Notes: generated by a model from the letters alone, not told the origin. A stretch of 64,000 nt of DNA from Paragorgia papillata (GCA_035771165.1 JAWNZC010000102.1:2455001-2519000), one strand, 5' to 3'; shown: positions 19,490-33,912, numbered from the stretch's first letter. Numbers and translations: made by a program.

Positions 19490-21854
19490 TCATGCTTCAG
19501 TTAGGTCATCATTAAAGTATAAATGAATGGCTGGTAAGTAATGTTCTTCATTCATACAGAGTTGATAAAAATCTTCACTTTCATCAGAGATGCCATTTTC
19601 TTCAAGTGTTTTCACCATGTCTAGGTTGCCTCCATTGTATTTCCACGTATAGCTAGCAGCGTGTAAATGATAAGTGATGTAACGATGTTGGATTTCTGTT
19701 AACAATTCCTCAGAACAAACCTAAAATGATAGATTGTTTAACCCTAATTATCCACCAGAGGTTCTCACTTGTTGAGTGAAAACTGGTTTTGGCTGGCCTC
19801 GTTTTACAGCCATTTCCGCTGCTTATACAGGGGTTGTTGGCCAGTGGCTCCCCACAGCAGTTTCCTCTACTTCTCTCTCTCTCTTGTGCATCCTCCCTTT
19901 TTAGACCACTCTCTCTCATGTCCCTCTCCACAACCTGACTCCATGTTGTCCTTGGCCTTCCTCTCGCACCTTCCACCTCAATGACATCCAGTCACCATCT
20001 TTTCATAATACATGCCCCAGCCATCTCAACCGGTTCCACCTCACAACATCAGTCACCAACTCAATCCCCATTCTTTCTCTCAACTCCACACTCAGCACTC
20101 TATCCCACAAAGATAAACCACACATGCATTGTATCATCCTCATCTCTGTTCTCTCCAATCTTGCACTCTGCTCCACGTTCATGGCCCATGTCTCACTTCC
20201 ATACACCATTGCTCGTACTCCTCACACATGTCACATACTGCCACAGCTAGGTGCGTTGTGCATAGAAGAAGTTTAAAGAGCTGTCAGATCCTGACAAGGA
20301 ACTGAACTAAGGAAGGAACTGAACTAGGAAGGGAAAGTATGGGAATCAAATATCTGTGAGTCAAACGGTTAACACTTTGAAGCCTGACGACGAGTCTTTA
20401 AGGTTTATTCTGGCTAATGCCAGATGATTTTATTCAGCACAGGGAGAGGTCCAGGCCTCAAAGTGTTAAGACAACCACTAACCTCTAGTACTTTTTCTTG
20501 CGATGTCAATGTATTGATAATTCGTATTTTTCTGGTTTTTCCTGACAATCGACCAATACAATATGATTCATCTTTCCACCATGGACGGCCAAAATCATTA
20601 TCCCAGTCTGTGCTGGGGCATTTTGGTGGAACATGAATAAACCTTCCCCGTGGTGTGTAGGGAAACATGCAGTTTGTTTCTGGGTCAATCCTAGTTCGGA
20701 TCTGGAAAACCAAAATAATAAACATCAAAATGTGATGTTTCCAAAGTTTGAGTCTACCATGGAAATAACACTTGTGCAATTGGTTGTTCTTGCATAAATT
20801 AAATCCAAGGAGAGATAATTTATGCAAAGGGTGGTACGTATACATGTCCACTACATTTGTGAACTAGATATAATGTACAAACACGGCAACCCCTGGGGAA
20901 ATGGAAATGTAGCCCAGCACCACGATCGGAAATGGTGGCTGTCGAGGCTTGTGAAATACGGGCTGACCTGTATTAGCTATGCATGCACAGAATGAATATC
21001 TTGCATGTAAACGTCATCAATACACAGCCGACAACTCACTTGAGCCAGCATGCACGTGGACTGTGAACTGCCCCATGAAAGTGGCCGATTTTCTATGCGA
21101 TTTCCAATCATGTTCCTGGGGTGAGAAATTGCGTTGATCATCTGGTCCTGTGGATGTCCGGGGGGGGGGGGGGGAATATAAACACCCACACATGAGGGGT
21201 TTGGTGCCTAGCCTATGAGCACACTGCCAGTTGGCAAATGGCATCCTTTGAGGGAGAATCAATCCAATTCATCAGTGAATGGCTGGTGAGGAACAATGTT
21301 TCAAACCTGATCACTATATTTGAAGGTTTGTATGGTGAAATATTTGAAATGTTGAAATATTAAAATCTACTTGAAGATTTGATAACTTGATTACATGCAA
21401 TTATTTGACAATGTTGTCCCTGGGGGATGGAGGATATGCAGTTTGCAAATCCCTGGGGGGATGGTCACAGCAATAATTGGGACATGCATAAAGACTGAGA
21501 AAGACTGGTGGTCAGGGGGGGGAATGACTGAAGTTAAACCATTCATATCATTCTAACCTCTTTTGTTTTGCGATCAAACCAATGCGAGATATCCTTTCCA
21601 GCAGCCTCAATAATTGGTTTTAGCAAAACGTCACCTTGAAAACCCAAAAAAAACCGTTAAAGGGTGTACAAAATATTAGAATTTTGAGTTCAAATGACTG
21701 GCATTGACAATTTAGTACCTGCATACTTTTTACACAAAGGTGTTAGGTCATAGACTTTGCCAAGAAACGAGACCCAGATATCTTTTAAAGTATTATGAAT
21801 GCTAACTTCATTTGGTGTGTAATATTTAGGTCGTCTTACTCCTCCTTCTACCAT
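19490..21854 (-). CDS. CYB5D1: Cytochrome b5 domain-containing protein 1, complete, 4 exons
   Basis: Exons on the minus strand: 21854-21719, 21634-21558, 20701-20483, 19720-19490. They splice in frame to 220 aa; human CYB5D1 is 228 aa. Start ATG at 21854 opens with MVEGG and [13 protein letters not shown]. The cytochrome-b5-like fold follows ([17 protein letters not shown]), then GKDISHWFD, where the His is a likely haem-region ligand; the classical HPGG loop is not present, as is normal for this family. Exon 3 contains the diagnostic [14 protein letters not shown] block and exon 4 [20 protein letters not shown] with the NDDLTEA end. CYB5D1 is reported as a ciliary axoneme protein acting with radial spokes. 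A LINE fragment and a mini-MITE sit in the last intron. Start codons of this gene and the candidate on the other strand lie 130 bp apart. Confidence 0.93.
19780..20245 (-). pseudogene. 3' end of a non-LTR retrotransposon reverse transcriptase ORF, decayed
   Basis: On the minus strand, [20 protein letters not shown] and [12 protein letters not shown] (20209-20003) are the typical region after the RT domain of many LINEs. They are followed by a stop, [10 protein letters not shown], a frameshift, then [15 protein letters not shown] and a K-E-D-A-x-E-R end (19976 downward). At least one stop and one frameshift are present. It is a 5'-truncated insertion in the last CYB5D1 intron, same orientation as that gene. 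Confidence 0.85.
20373..20465. mobile_element. 93-bp mini-MITE flanked by TTAA (ACACTTTGA ends)
   Basis: TTAA at 20369-20372 and 20466-20469 encloses inverted ends CACTTTGAAGCCTG / CAGGCCTCAAAGTG. The interior has the small hairpin TCTGGCTAATGCCAGA. It abuts the donor side of CYB5D1 exon 3. Relatives: 19237-19415, 29009-29103, 45712-45790, 51424-51503, 59010-59070. Confidence 0.82.
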
Positions 21855-21984
21855 GATTTAAAGCTAAAAAATGGCCAAATTTCAGCGCAGTTTTTGAGGT
21901 CTTCGATCAAAATATACAATCGAAGCAAATCTGTTGTCAAGGCAACTGACGTAGACAGAGCCCGTGATGTCGTGTTAGTCAGCG

Positions 21985-22481
21985 GTGTGTTTATTTAGTA
22001 CTCAGTCTCTTTCTATTAGGTGCGCGGTCATTTTTCCCAGAGGCGGGAAAATTCATGGCGGGCTTTCGTCGCTCTTCCCGAAAAACAACTTTAAGGACAA
22101 GTTTAATAGCTTTTCCGCTGCTGAAAAAGAAAACAAAAAGAGAAGCGAAGAAGGAGAACACTTGAAGAAGAAGCTGGACGACTTGAGGTAAGGTGGTAGT
22201 GAATATTTTGTAGTTTAATTCCGTTTTTCTTTCGGTGTTTAAAAATATTTTCAAATCTAAATACGAGCTAGTGTTGAGTTAAAAGATGAATTTTTAGCTT
22301 CAAACACGAACTTAATTTGTTTTAAAGACTTCTAGTTCGATATATTAGTGTTATATTTTAATATAAACGGTCTAAACTCTACTCTCTCAGCGAATTTAAA
22401 GAAAATAAATGTTTCACGGCATTTCAGCAAGCGTTCCACTGCGAATGTTCTAAAGGTAAAATTAATACGCTCAATTGTTAA
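21985..22481 (+). CDS. Hypothetical two-exon small gene divergent from CYB5D1 (uncertain)
   Basis: Candidate exon 21985-22187 ends in AG|GTAAGG. A second candidate begins after CTCTCAG at 22391 and continues in phase to a TAA at 22479-22481 (98 aa), or splices again at GTAAAA (22456). The first exon has a charged, coiled-coil-like tail (AEKENKKRSEEGEHLKKKLDD); the second encodes EFKENKCFTAFQQAFHCECS. An overlapping ATG at 22054 (MAGFRRSSRKTT) opens a different 36-codon frame, so start and frame are uncertain. I do not recognise the protein. Head-to-head placement with CYB5D1 suggests a shared promoter between 21855 and 21984. Confidence 0.33.
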
Positions 22482-22489
22482 ATATTTGT

Positions 22490-24330
22490 TACTGTAGAAT
22501 TGATTTAGAACTATATTTATTATAATTCACTATTAGTTTATAACCTTAGCAAACTTAGTTTAAGCACAAATGGGTGGGTCCTTTATTATTTTCCATATTT
22601 TCTTCAAATCTTTGAAGAAATTTTTAAGAAGAACTTTTTACGTTCATTTTGTGCTTGCTTTTATTTATATTATTATCCGTGCGCATGCGTTATATGTATG
22701 TGGCCAGAGGAATGGGCTCCAGTGTGTGTGTGGGGAAGGGGGGAGGTGAAGGGAAGATGGCGTTATTTATTTTTGGCTATCAAGATAGGGGCAAAGCAAA
22801 GCACTGATTCAAATTACGTATATCTTCAGAAATATCATGAAAAAATTACACAAAATATGACAACAACAAAATCCGGGGGAAAATCACAAAAGACTAAAAA
22901 AATAGTAAATCAAATAGAAATATTAGAAACTTCAAAATTATCAGAAAAGATCACAAACAAAAATGGGAAAAAATCACGAAAAAAAAATTTAAGAAATCAT
23001 GAAAATAAATCACGTAATATTTTGTCAAGAATATTTTGTGTTTACGTAAACGCTGATTCAGCGTCAAAATTTGTCAATTTTGTCATAATTGAGGGTCCAC
23101 AATAGGAGTCTTAAATCCCGAATCGCGCTCGATATTTGCTATACCCTTCTCATATCCCGACAAGTTTGGTTAGCTGATCCAATCCCAAGCAACGTTATCT
23201 TATCGTCAACCGTTTGGAAATCCTGAATTTCGTCCATTTTCTCTCTCGTATAGACCTTATTCAAAAATGGCCGCCGAATTAAAATTCTTTTATATACATA
23301 TAAATTAGCCCTTATGAACTCGTTTTCATGTGTGAAATTCAAAATAATTTGTACTTTAAAACGAGGTCATAAGAGCTAATTTATATGCACGTAAAATAAT
23401 TATAATTCGGCGGCCATTTTTGAATAAGGTCTATTCCGATTCTTGTTATCAAAATAATTGCCAGTCCCTTCCTAGTCTCTAGGCCTTCCTCAGCTAACGC
23501 GTTTCGGAACTATTCCCGCCCCTCGGTAATCCTATCAGTGTAGACCTTCTTAATTTGCGACTTATCAGTAAAGCACGTGTCTTTTCTTCCGTCAGCTGGT
23601 TGAATATTATGTCAAGTTATTGTTCACAACAGGTGCAACTGCGAATAGTTGACGGGAAACCAGTTGATATATTCATCATCCCGCTTACCAGTGAAAACTT
23701 TCTTAAATTGGAGTTCATGTTTGTCATCGATAAACAAGGACTTCTTTGTACGTCTATTTTGAAGTCTTGAACGGAGTAATACTTGTCAGGAATTACTACT
23801 GAAGTTTTATTAAACGTGGTTGTTATTTGGATTACGAAAAGAAACTGATCGAATAACGCGGGAATCAAGTTTAATCGTTCAGTGGATTGGAATTGAAAGT
23901 GAATATCAACGATTCAAACTTCTTTGAACGAGATTTGACAACTGTGAGAAGAGACACTTTTTAAATGGTTTCCTTTAAACCATAGGAAGAATACATTGGT
24001 AATTATTTATAATCTAAGTTTTGTTAAAGATGGTTGTCAGTTGGCTTACGAAAACAAAATAGCGGGAACAATTTAATCGTTCTGCAGTGGATCGCAATTT
24101 GAAGTGAAAATCAACAATTCAAACTTCTTCAGCGAGATTTGACAACTGTCAACGAAAAAACAGACTATTTTGATGGTTTTCTTTAAGCTAGGAAAAAATA
24201 CGTCATTTTAATTAAAGTTATCAGTTGGATCACAATAATCTAACGGTTGAATCGGAGTCCAAAATGAATTGACTGTTATATATATATTTTACAAGGAGGG
24301 AATCTAAACTTTGAACTCTTGACCTGGCAG
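22490..24330. other. Upstream region of the amino-acid transporter; MITE and local duplication
   Basis: Contains a foldback MITE (23253-23434) and a diverged direct duplication: about 23870-23960 and 24075-24160 both carry CAGTGGAT..TTGAAAGTGAA..CAAACTTCTT..GAGATTTGACAACTGT. A Lys/Asn/Ser-rich frame at 22698-23105 shows no family resemblance and is probably chance. Confidence 0.5.
23253..23434. mobile_element. Foldback MITE with AGACCTTATTCAAAAATGG ends
   Basis: TAGACCTTATTCAAAAATGG..CCGCCGAATT on the left is inverted as AATTCGGCGGCCATTTTTG..AATAAGGTCTA on the right. Inner arms pair too (ATATAAATTAGC.. / ..GCTAATTTATAT). No coding capacity. Confidence 0.82.
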
Positions 24331-24332
24331 CC

Positions 24333-26861
<2,529 letters not shown>

Positions 26862-26892
26862 CTCTAAAACCCGTCTTTTTTAGACCTCGAAA

Positions 26893-27285
26893 TAAAAGTA
26901 GTGTGCTGGGTAGGCAGTGTTGAAATATAAATCGAAATATAGTAAGGTTTGAGTACTGCCGAAATATTGAACGTAGTTTTCTAACGTTTCGAGCGAAGGC
27001 CCTTCGTCAAAGAGAAAGACGAAGGCAGTGGCTTAGGAAGCTAGTTGATGTTGGAGGGGCACGGCTTCAAAAGGGCACTTTGTTCAGGGGGTAGGACTTC
27101 AAAAAGACACTTGAAACACATGTTTTATCATAAAAAGGACACTTTTCTGTTGCAAAAGGGCACTTCATGACAAAGTCAGGGAGGGCAGATGCCACGTTTC
27201 CCCCCTTGTTCCTACGCCCCTGGACGAAGGGCCTTCGCTCGAAACGTTAGAAAACTAACTATATTTCGTTTTTTAAACATCATCT
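26893..27285. mobile_element. GAAGGGCC-TTCGCTCGAAACG family element with an internal insertion
   Basis: The left half reads AGTAGTGTGCTGGGTAGGCAGTG, GAAATATAGTAAGG, ACTGCCGAAAT and CGTTTCGAGCGAAGGCCC. The right half is the inverse (GGGCCTTCGCTCGAAACG..ACTATATTTCG). About 210 bases of unrelated sequence (27016-27225) separate the halves. It follows the 3' end of the CAT gene. Confidence 0.7.
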
Positions 27286-27439
27286 TGTTTTTAATAAAGG
27301 AACTTACAAAATTCTAGTTGAAAAACTTCATGTTATTTACATGTACATGATTCATATTAAATAAACCCAAAAAACGTTGTGTTGTATTGTTCCGACTTTA
27401 TACGTGTAAAGCAGTTGATAAATAGATGTGACTACACTA

Positions 27440-27565
27440 CAGAAATTGACAGTGGTGTAGCCAGGGTGAACCTCGATCTCCTAGGGGGGTCCGTGGGCAT
27501 GGCCCCCCAGGAAAATTTTTGATTTCTAGGGTCTCTGAAACACTATTTCCTGCATTTTGAGGCAA
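27440..27565. repeat. Partial hAT-type repeat (CAGTGGTGTAGCCAGG)
   Basis: Begins CAGTGGTGTAGCCAGGGTGA and includes GCCCCCCAGGAAAATTTTTG and TTTCCTGCATTTTGAGG, as in the elements at 12887 and 41252. No right-hand terminus found. Confidence 0.6.
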
Positions 27566-28756
27566 GTATTTAAGAGTAATCCAAAAGCCATAAATTACAT
27601 CAAACCAGAACATAGAATGGTACACGTCAGAATATCTTTAAATTTATTTATAAACAAGTCGTAAATGTAAAAACAAGTTGGAAGCATTTTGTATATACCT
27701 TAGTATTGTAATTTATAGCATATGCATGCCTGCTAAATATATAACACATTACTAGTCTACTCACTTGGCCTTAAAACAATGTACCCCCCCCCCTACAAAT
27801 TTCTCAACGGATTTAAACTTTTCACGAGAACATCAAGGTGGCAATTATCACCAAAGACACAGACAACGTTAATCTAAGGGCGCTTTCCAATTGACAAGGG
27901 GCGCTTTCCAATTGACAAGGTTAGACCGATCAGTCCGGCCAGAATGGACTTGCTTTTGATTAGGACCAAATGATTAGGCTTCTTCTTCTTGTGTTGGTCC
28001 CTTTTCAGGCTCAGGTCCTTACGTCTTTGGATTTCCCTTACTTCCTTGGATTTCTGCATTCTCTGACTTGATCCGTGGGAGTTGCCTCTCTTTCATGCTA
28101 ATTGGCGCGTTGAATATGATTGGACAGTAAATGGGGGTAGACGATGTAACGTTGACCAATCAGGTGCGTTGTACCATGATACTTTGCGGTACCAAACTAG
28201 GCGTTGTTAGGAACCCTCAAATATCCCGTATAATCCCCTGCTAACCCCCTGCGAGCGTGGAAGAACCTCTGGCACCCAGGGTGGGCTTATCTCTCCCTCG
28301 CTTTTTTCTACACGCGTGTAAACTGGACTACACGCATTTCGAGATTAGCACCCTCACTGGGCTCCGGGCCTTCGGCCCTACGCCCGGGCTCGGGGAATAT
28401 GTAGTAACTTTTTACTGTACATTACTAGCACAATGGGAAGAGTGTAACTATAAGTCGAGAGTCGAAGTCGAGAGTCGATAAATTGACAAGAAAATACAAA
28501 AAAATCACTATATACTATAATCGATTATATATCACAACATTGTGTCTTATTTCTACGCACCGCGGGATATATTTATAACCTTTGAGCCTTTGATCTAAAA
28601 ACCGGGGGAAAGCGGCCACTTTCACGAACAGCTTACATAGAAATAGTGATCTATTCACTAAAATCCGGGGGAAAGCGGCCACTTTCATATAAAAACGCGG
28701 ATAAAACGCGGATATGGGGATAAAATGCGGATATAGAGGATAAAACGCGGAAGAAA

Positions 28757-28945
28757 CCCATTGAAGAATAGCTCCAATCAAAAAAATATTTCACTGAACA
28801 ACCAGTGTTTGCTCTATGTAGAACGTATTCAGATGATAAAAAAATTGGGTTTATATGCACTTTAATGAATATTGATAAAGTAAAAAAGCTTGTACTTTAT
28901 TCAAAATAATGGATGTACTAAATATTAAAAAGAGATAAGAATTCA
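28757..28945. repeat. Dispersed ~190-bp repeat (copy 1), 3' flank of GT31 gene A
   Basis: Nearly identical to 40227-40421 (TGAAGAATAGCTCCAATC... to GAGATAAGAATTCAATAT). A diverged inverted copy is at about 38075-38175. A short AACAAATGAACAAGCTGCTATA stretch at 29103 recurs at 40713. Confidence 0.8.
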
Positions 28946-29008
28946 ATATTAACAATTAACATATTAACAATTCACAAGTTCTGCTTGTTCATGTAGTACA
29001 GTTCATAT

Positions 29009-29103
29009 TTAACACTTTGAGGCCTGGACCTCTCCCTGTGCTGAATAAAATCATCTGGCGTTAGCCAGAATAAACCTTATAAAAGACTCGTCGTCAGGCT
29101 TGA
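29009..29103. mobile_element. TTAACACTTTGA mini-MITE copy
   Basis: Inverted relative to the 20373 copy: CACTTTGAGGCCTGG..CTGTGCTGAATAAAATC..TTAGCCAGAATAAA..GACTCGTCGTCAGGC. Its right terminus is eroded. It lies just downstream of GT31 gene A. Confidence 0.75.
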
Positions 29104-29177
29104 ACAAATGAACAAGCTGCTATATTAACTACTTAATAACCGAGAGTGAGGTCTTTACGGTAAAATATTAAGTAGTT

Positions 29178-30160
29178 TTAAAATCCACTCCGTCCTTTGT
29201 AAAAATTCCCCATATTCCATTTGGGCTTGTCTTTGCATGGTACTGGTTCAACTCGGTACATTCCTCCAAAATTTGTCCAATTAAACTTTTTAGTATCCTT
29301 TCTGTGACAAGGATACGAAATTTTTGGTATTGTATAACTGTTTTTTCTAGGTATCGACCAATGTCTTCGCCAATATTTTTCAATTTCCATCGGGTAACTA
29401 CCATGTAGCGCTAGAAAATTGTCGCATAAATCCCGATATGTCTCCAGAATGGGCTCTTTTGCCGATACGTCATAGTGTACCCTAGGGTCACCGAAGTAAG
29501 TCACTCCAGGAATATTGTTAATCCACATTATCATAGCTTGGTCTCCGAAAGGATGACACATTAAAGAATTGTTTTGTTCACGTAGAAACTCTTGAACAAG
29601 ATCATTACTGACAATTACAAATCCTTCATCCACACGGATTCCTCCTGAAATATATAACACAAGAAGTTTATAATTAGAGTAGATTTTAACCATAGCAGTT
29701 CCAGATATATACTAGGTAATTTTGGTGAAGGAAAATTATATATATATATATATATATAGTGAAATGCCAAATCTTACAGTTAGAGATAAACTGATTTGTT
29801 GCGCAATGAAAAAGAGCGCGCATTAAGAATTCAGTATTGCGCAACACTGTTTTTTATTGCGCAACACTGTTTTTTATTGCGCAATATTGTTTTTTATTGC
29901 GCAATTTTTTTTTTAGTTGCGTAAATATTATTTTTTCATTCTAGGAAACTAAAAAAACCGTGTGTCACTTTTTTCTACGAATATGAAGTCATAAAGATCT
30001 ATGATATTTTTAAGGTAAGGATTTAATCCTTTAAGTTGTTAAAAGGCAGATTGCTGCGAATAGAGCAAAGTAAAAAGGTGGTAAACTGCCGAAAATAGTT
30101 TTGACAACGAAATACTCGTGACGTTTCAAGCGGAGCCATTTATCAGATTAAAAAGTTCGC

Positions 30161-30258
<98 letters not shown>

Positions 30259-30866
30259 CAACCTGATAACAAAGACAACTTACCAGGTGGATAGCAGTGA
30301 ACGTGTCCCCAATAAAGTTTCTCTTTTGGTCGATAAGGAAGTTCCAATAATAGTCTGTCCATACAAATAAAATAATCATCATCAACTCGAAGTAAAAACT
30401 CAAACTTATATCGCTGATTTGCCCACTCAAGTATCCACAGATACCTCGTGGCGAAATTTACCCCACCGGGAGTTTCAGCCAGGATTAAATCCCCGTGTAG
30501 ATACTGCTCTTGTTTTAAACGATGGTAGATATGTTCCGGTAGTCTTTTGCCGTGGGTATCTTGATGGTCTGTGAAAATCCAGCATATGACATCAAGTTGT
30601 TTACATTGGCTAAACCAGCTTCTTCTTAAAGCATTTCTTCGGTAGATCCGTCGTGGTGCGCTCATAATAGCAATGAATAGCAGAAAATGAGGTGTTACAC
30701 GTTTTGCGACAGGACTTATGTGGTCGTCGTTGCTACTACTGCGGGTGATGTTGTAGTGATTGTGATTGAATAGAAATCTAATGAAATAACCAGCCGACAG
30801 AATCAAACACAGTGTAAAAATGACAACGGTGGAAGAAAATCGTAATTTTCCGTTAAACAATTTCAT
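29178..30866 (-). CDS. GT31 beta-1,3-galactosyltransferase-like protein A, complete, 2 exons
   Basis: Exons 30866-30284 and 29644-29178 join at phase 1 to 349 aa. Type II Golgi topology: short cytosolic N-terminus, one signal anchor (VVIFTLCLILSAGYFIRFLF), stem with N-linked sequons (NITR), then the GT31 domain. GT31 marks: RRNALRRSW, FLLRVDDDYF (DxD metal/UDP-sugar site), PPG..GGIRVDEGFVIVS, and an acidic GDQAMIMW block where family members have the ED motif. Such enzymes transfer Gal or GlcNAc to glycans in the Golgi; the exact donor and acceptor cannot be told. A 3' splice site at 30913-30914 just before the ATG implies a non-coding 5' exon further right. It is one of three tandem paralogues. 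The intron holds a CAGA array and TTGCGCAA repeats. Confidence 0.9.
29797..29930. repeat. TTGCGCAAT palindrome cluster in GT31-A intron
   Basis: Five or so copies of TTGCGCAA spaced by T-rich sequence. The equivalent introns of GT31-B (42935-43022) and GT31-C (47440-47690) have the same motif. Confidence 0.85.
30159..30256. repeat. (CTGT)n microsatellite in GT31-A intron
   Basis: On the sense (minus) strand it is (CAGA)n starting about 27 bases after the 5' splice site at 30283. It is followed by a degenerate fragment of the CGAAACGT repeat family (30080-30140). Confidence 0.96.
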
Positions 30867-31302
30867 TTCAATCCCAAGTTATAATCTGGTCAGTGAGCTG
30901 CAATCAAGCAACCTAAATTCAAAAATAAATAGTCTATATTAAGGGAGTTTGGAAGGAAAAATCTTTGATTTCTAAAAAGTTCGGCAGTGTGACATTCTTA
31001 GGGCCCTAGTTTAACCTACCGAGGGCTTTCCACCGTTCCAACATTTTTTGGACCCACGCTAAGCACCAAATAATTCCTTCGAAAACATGGTGGTCGCACT
31101 ACATTTGACAGGACTAAAACAATTATTAATAAAGTTGTGCCTAGCAAAATCCATTGAATTGAATTGATATTTCATTGCTTAATTATCACAGTGAATAGTA
31201 ATATATCTTCACTGTTCCCTCCGCCACACAATGCCTTTGACTGAAGATGGGATTAAGATTGGGGACAAATAATTTTCCACGCACGGCGAACATCGGCTCT
31301 TG

Positions 31303-31622
31303 ATGGAATATATCATACACTCGGAGGAGTGTTTCATCAGGATATCCAAACACCTCGAAGTTTGTTCAAAACCTCGGCTTCGCCTCGGTTTTCAACAAAC
31401 GTCTCGGAGGAAGAAATTACATAAATTAAGCCAACTTTCATCTTGATTTTCTCTTAAAATACTGATTTGTTTGAGATGCTATATCATACACTCGGAGGAG
31501 TGTTTCATCAGGAAATCCAAACACCTCGAAGTTTGTTCAAAAACCTCGGCTTTGTCTCGGTTTTCAACAAACGTCTCGGTGTTTGGATATCTGATGAAAC
31601 ACTCCTCCTCGTGTATGATATA
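31303..31622. mobile_element. Two foldback units, ATATCATACACTCGGAGGAG ends
   Basis: A complete foldback lies at about 31477-31622: CATACACTCGGAGGAGTGTTTCATCAG.. inverted as ..CTGATGAAACACTCCTCCTCGTGTATG. A truncated copy precedes it (31313-31412). Centre: CCTCGGCTTTGTCTCGG. Confidence 0.78.
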
Positions 31623-32212
31623 TTACGTCCAGAACTTGCGAGAAATCTAATTGAATACTTGACTAAATCACACAGGGCATAAGGAAGCCCTTGGTTCCCT
31701 CCAATACTCAGAAAACCCTGTCTAAGACCCTGTCTATGTCACATGCAGAAATTAAATTGCTTCATCACAAGCACATGCGCATATTCACCAAAAGCACTTG
31801 CATACAATAAATTGCGTCACCAAAAGCACATGCATATGTAGCAATTATGTTTGTACTATGCTGCCGAACTAATTATGCAGTAATTGTTTATTTGTATATA
31901 TAGTAAGGATCATTGTCTTTACAAAACGTGCACGAAGTTTGTCATTTAAAATCAAACTTTTCGTTATAATATAAACCATATATTAGAGTTTCATTACTCC
32001 GAAGAGGATACAAAAAATCAACACAAACTTAGTATAGAATATGTCGTTAGTACCAGTTTCATGTGTCGTTTTGTTTAAAAACCATTCCTGATTCTTACCG
32101 AAAACAACAACGAGCCATGAGTGAACGTGAAAAATAAACAATCTAGTTGTCAGTTAGTTTAGTTACAAAAAGCCGTTTAACAAAACCGAACAAGAAATTA
32201 AAGGAAATTTGT

Positions 32213-32805
32213 CCCCCCCTCAGAATGATTCCTTACAGGATATTAATTGATATACTCCGTGTAATGTGGACAAAACTTTTTAAAAGTAAAGAAATATATA
32301 TATTTCTGAATGATAAATTATAACAGCTAAATATATATTTAGATAAGAAACTCTTTTTTGCTTTCTAAAGAGCGTGTTGGCTCGTGGTTAATGAAGGGCT
32401 CCGCGTGAAACGTCAGTATTTCGTTGTCGAAATTCTCGGCAGCTCACCATTTTCTTGCTTTGTTATTAATATAATAGTGTAGCTTTTCAAGAAACGGTAT
32501 ATACGGAAGTATTTATTATGCATGGTAGTCATGATTCGCAAACGCAGTAGACGCCTTTTTTCAATGAGCGATGACTCTCAAAAGCAATCCGTATTGGTCA
32601 TACTGGTGTAGTAGCTGGGGGATAGGTGATGCTGCTGTCCGCCTAGGGTGAATTTTCATACGTCAGTTTTAAGATACATCGTTTTTGTAAATATATATTT
32701 AGCTGTTATAATTTATCATTCAGAAATATATATTTCTTTACTTTTAAAACGTTTTGTCCACATTACACTTATATCAATTATCCTGTAAGGAATCATTCTG
32801 AGGGG
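32213..32805. repeat. Large inverted repeat with ~115-base arms
   Basis: The left arm (CCCCCCTCAGAATGATTCC...TTATAACAGCTAAATATATA) is inverted at 32690-32805 with few differences. The roughly 345-base core includes GAAGGGCTCCGCGTGAAACG (32393), a member of another repeat family. Confidence 0.8.
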
Positions 32806-32949
32806 GGGGGGGGAGGCAAATTTCCGAAGGGGGGGCCACATTTCCTTTTGGGGAGGGGGGACATATTTCCTGTGACACTGGCACATCATAAAATCCACGA
32901 AAATCATTTCAAAAATTCAATTTATTGACATACAATTCAGTGCGTAAGT

Positions 32950-33780
32950 ACGTAACTCTTAATTAAATACATTAAGATTTTATAAGACTAAGAGGTTCAT
33001 ACAACGCGCACTTTGCGGATTGAAATTGAATACTGCTTCTCCGTAGTTTACTCAATTCAGTATGTATATGTATATACTGAAATGTATAAATTATTTATAT
33101 ATGTCACTTCAGCCACTTACTTGTTTATATCGATGAGAAATGGTGTTTTTTCAGAATTTTAGACTTTTAGTTATTGAACTGATCACAGAATAGTGCACTG
33201 GGTGCACTGATTGAGACTTGAGTTGCAACTCGTATTTCATCGGAAAAGCTGTCTGCTGTCAATCTGTGACGCACTTCGCATTTTGTAATCGCATATACGT
33301 GACCCGACACTTTGTCACCACCAGTTTATGAGTCATGCGTTTCCAACAAACATCATTCAGTTTCTTGAACAAACCGAAAGTAATTATTATTTATAAAGTG
33401 TGTAAGTCGTTTTGGATCAATTCGCCGTCTTTGACCATCCGATTTTCCGACAGGCATCAAAATTTTCCGACAAACAACACGCAAATATCACCAGCGAGGC
33501 GTCGCCCGATTGAACAAAGACTTCAGATTTTCATATTGAAACCATCAAAGCAAATTTCCCTATCTGGTTTGTAAAGACGTCAAAGCAACAAAACGACAAC
33601 CATATATATATGCTCGCAAAATAAACGAAATTAACAGAGGTTGTAACCTTGTTAAAGATATCCCGGTTCTTATAAAACTAAAACGGCCGAAACCTGGCTA
33701 AGCAGTAGGGATTAATACAAATATCATGAAGTGTCGTAACGAAATATATAAACTCATTGTTTGTTTACACTCTTTACGTT
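32950..33780. other. No gene or clear repeat recognised
   Basis: AT-rich sequence between repeat clusters. A short open stretch at 33335-33574 has no family resemblance. Confidence 0.4.
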
Positions 33781-33787
33781 TCTCTAG

Positions 33788-33912
33788 CTCTGACGAAGGG
33801 CCTTCGCTCGAAACGTTTAATAGATTCCTACGTTCTCTGTTTCGGCAGTATATCTAACCTTACTATATTTCAATTGTTGTTTCTACACTGCCTACGCAGC
33901 ACGCTACTTTTA
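33788..33912. repeat. CGAAGGGCCTTCGCTCGAAACG repeat copy
   Basis: Reads GACGAAGGGCCTTCGCTCG..AAACGTTTAATAG..CTATATTTCAATTG..CACTGCCTACGCAGCACGCTA. Same family as 4775, 26893, 44718 and 45028. Confidence 0.75.

Noticed and set aside
22698..23105. 135-codon Lys/Asn/Ser-rich frame
   Set aside because: Low-complexity reading of A-rich sequence; no start context or homology seen.
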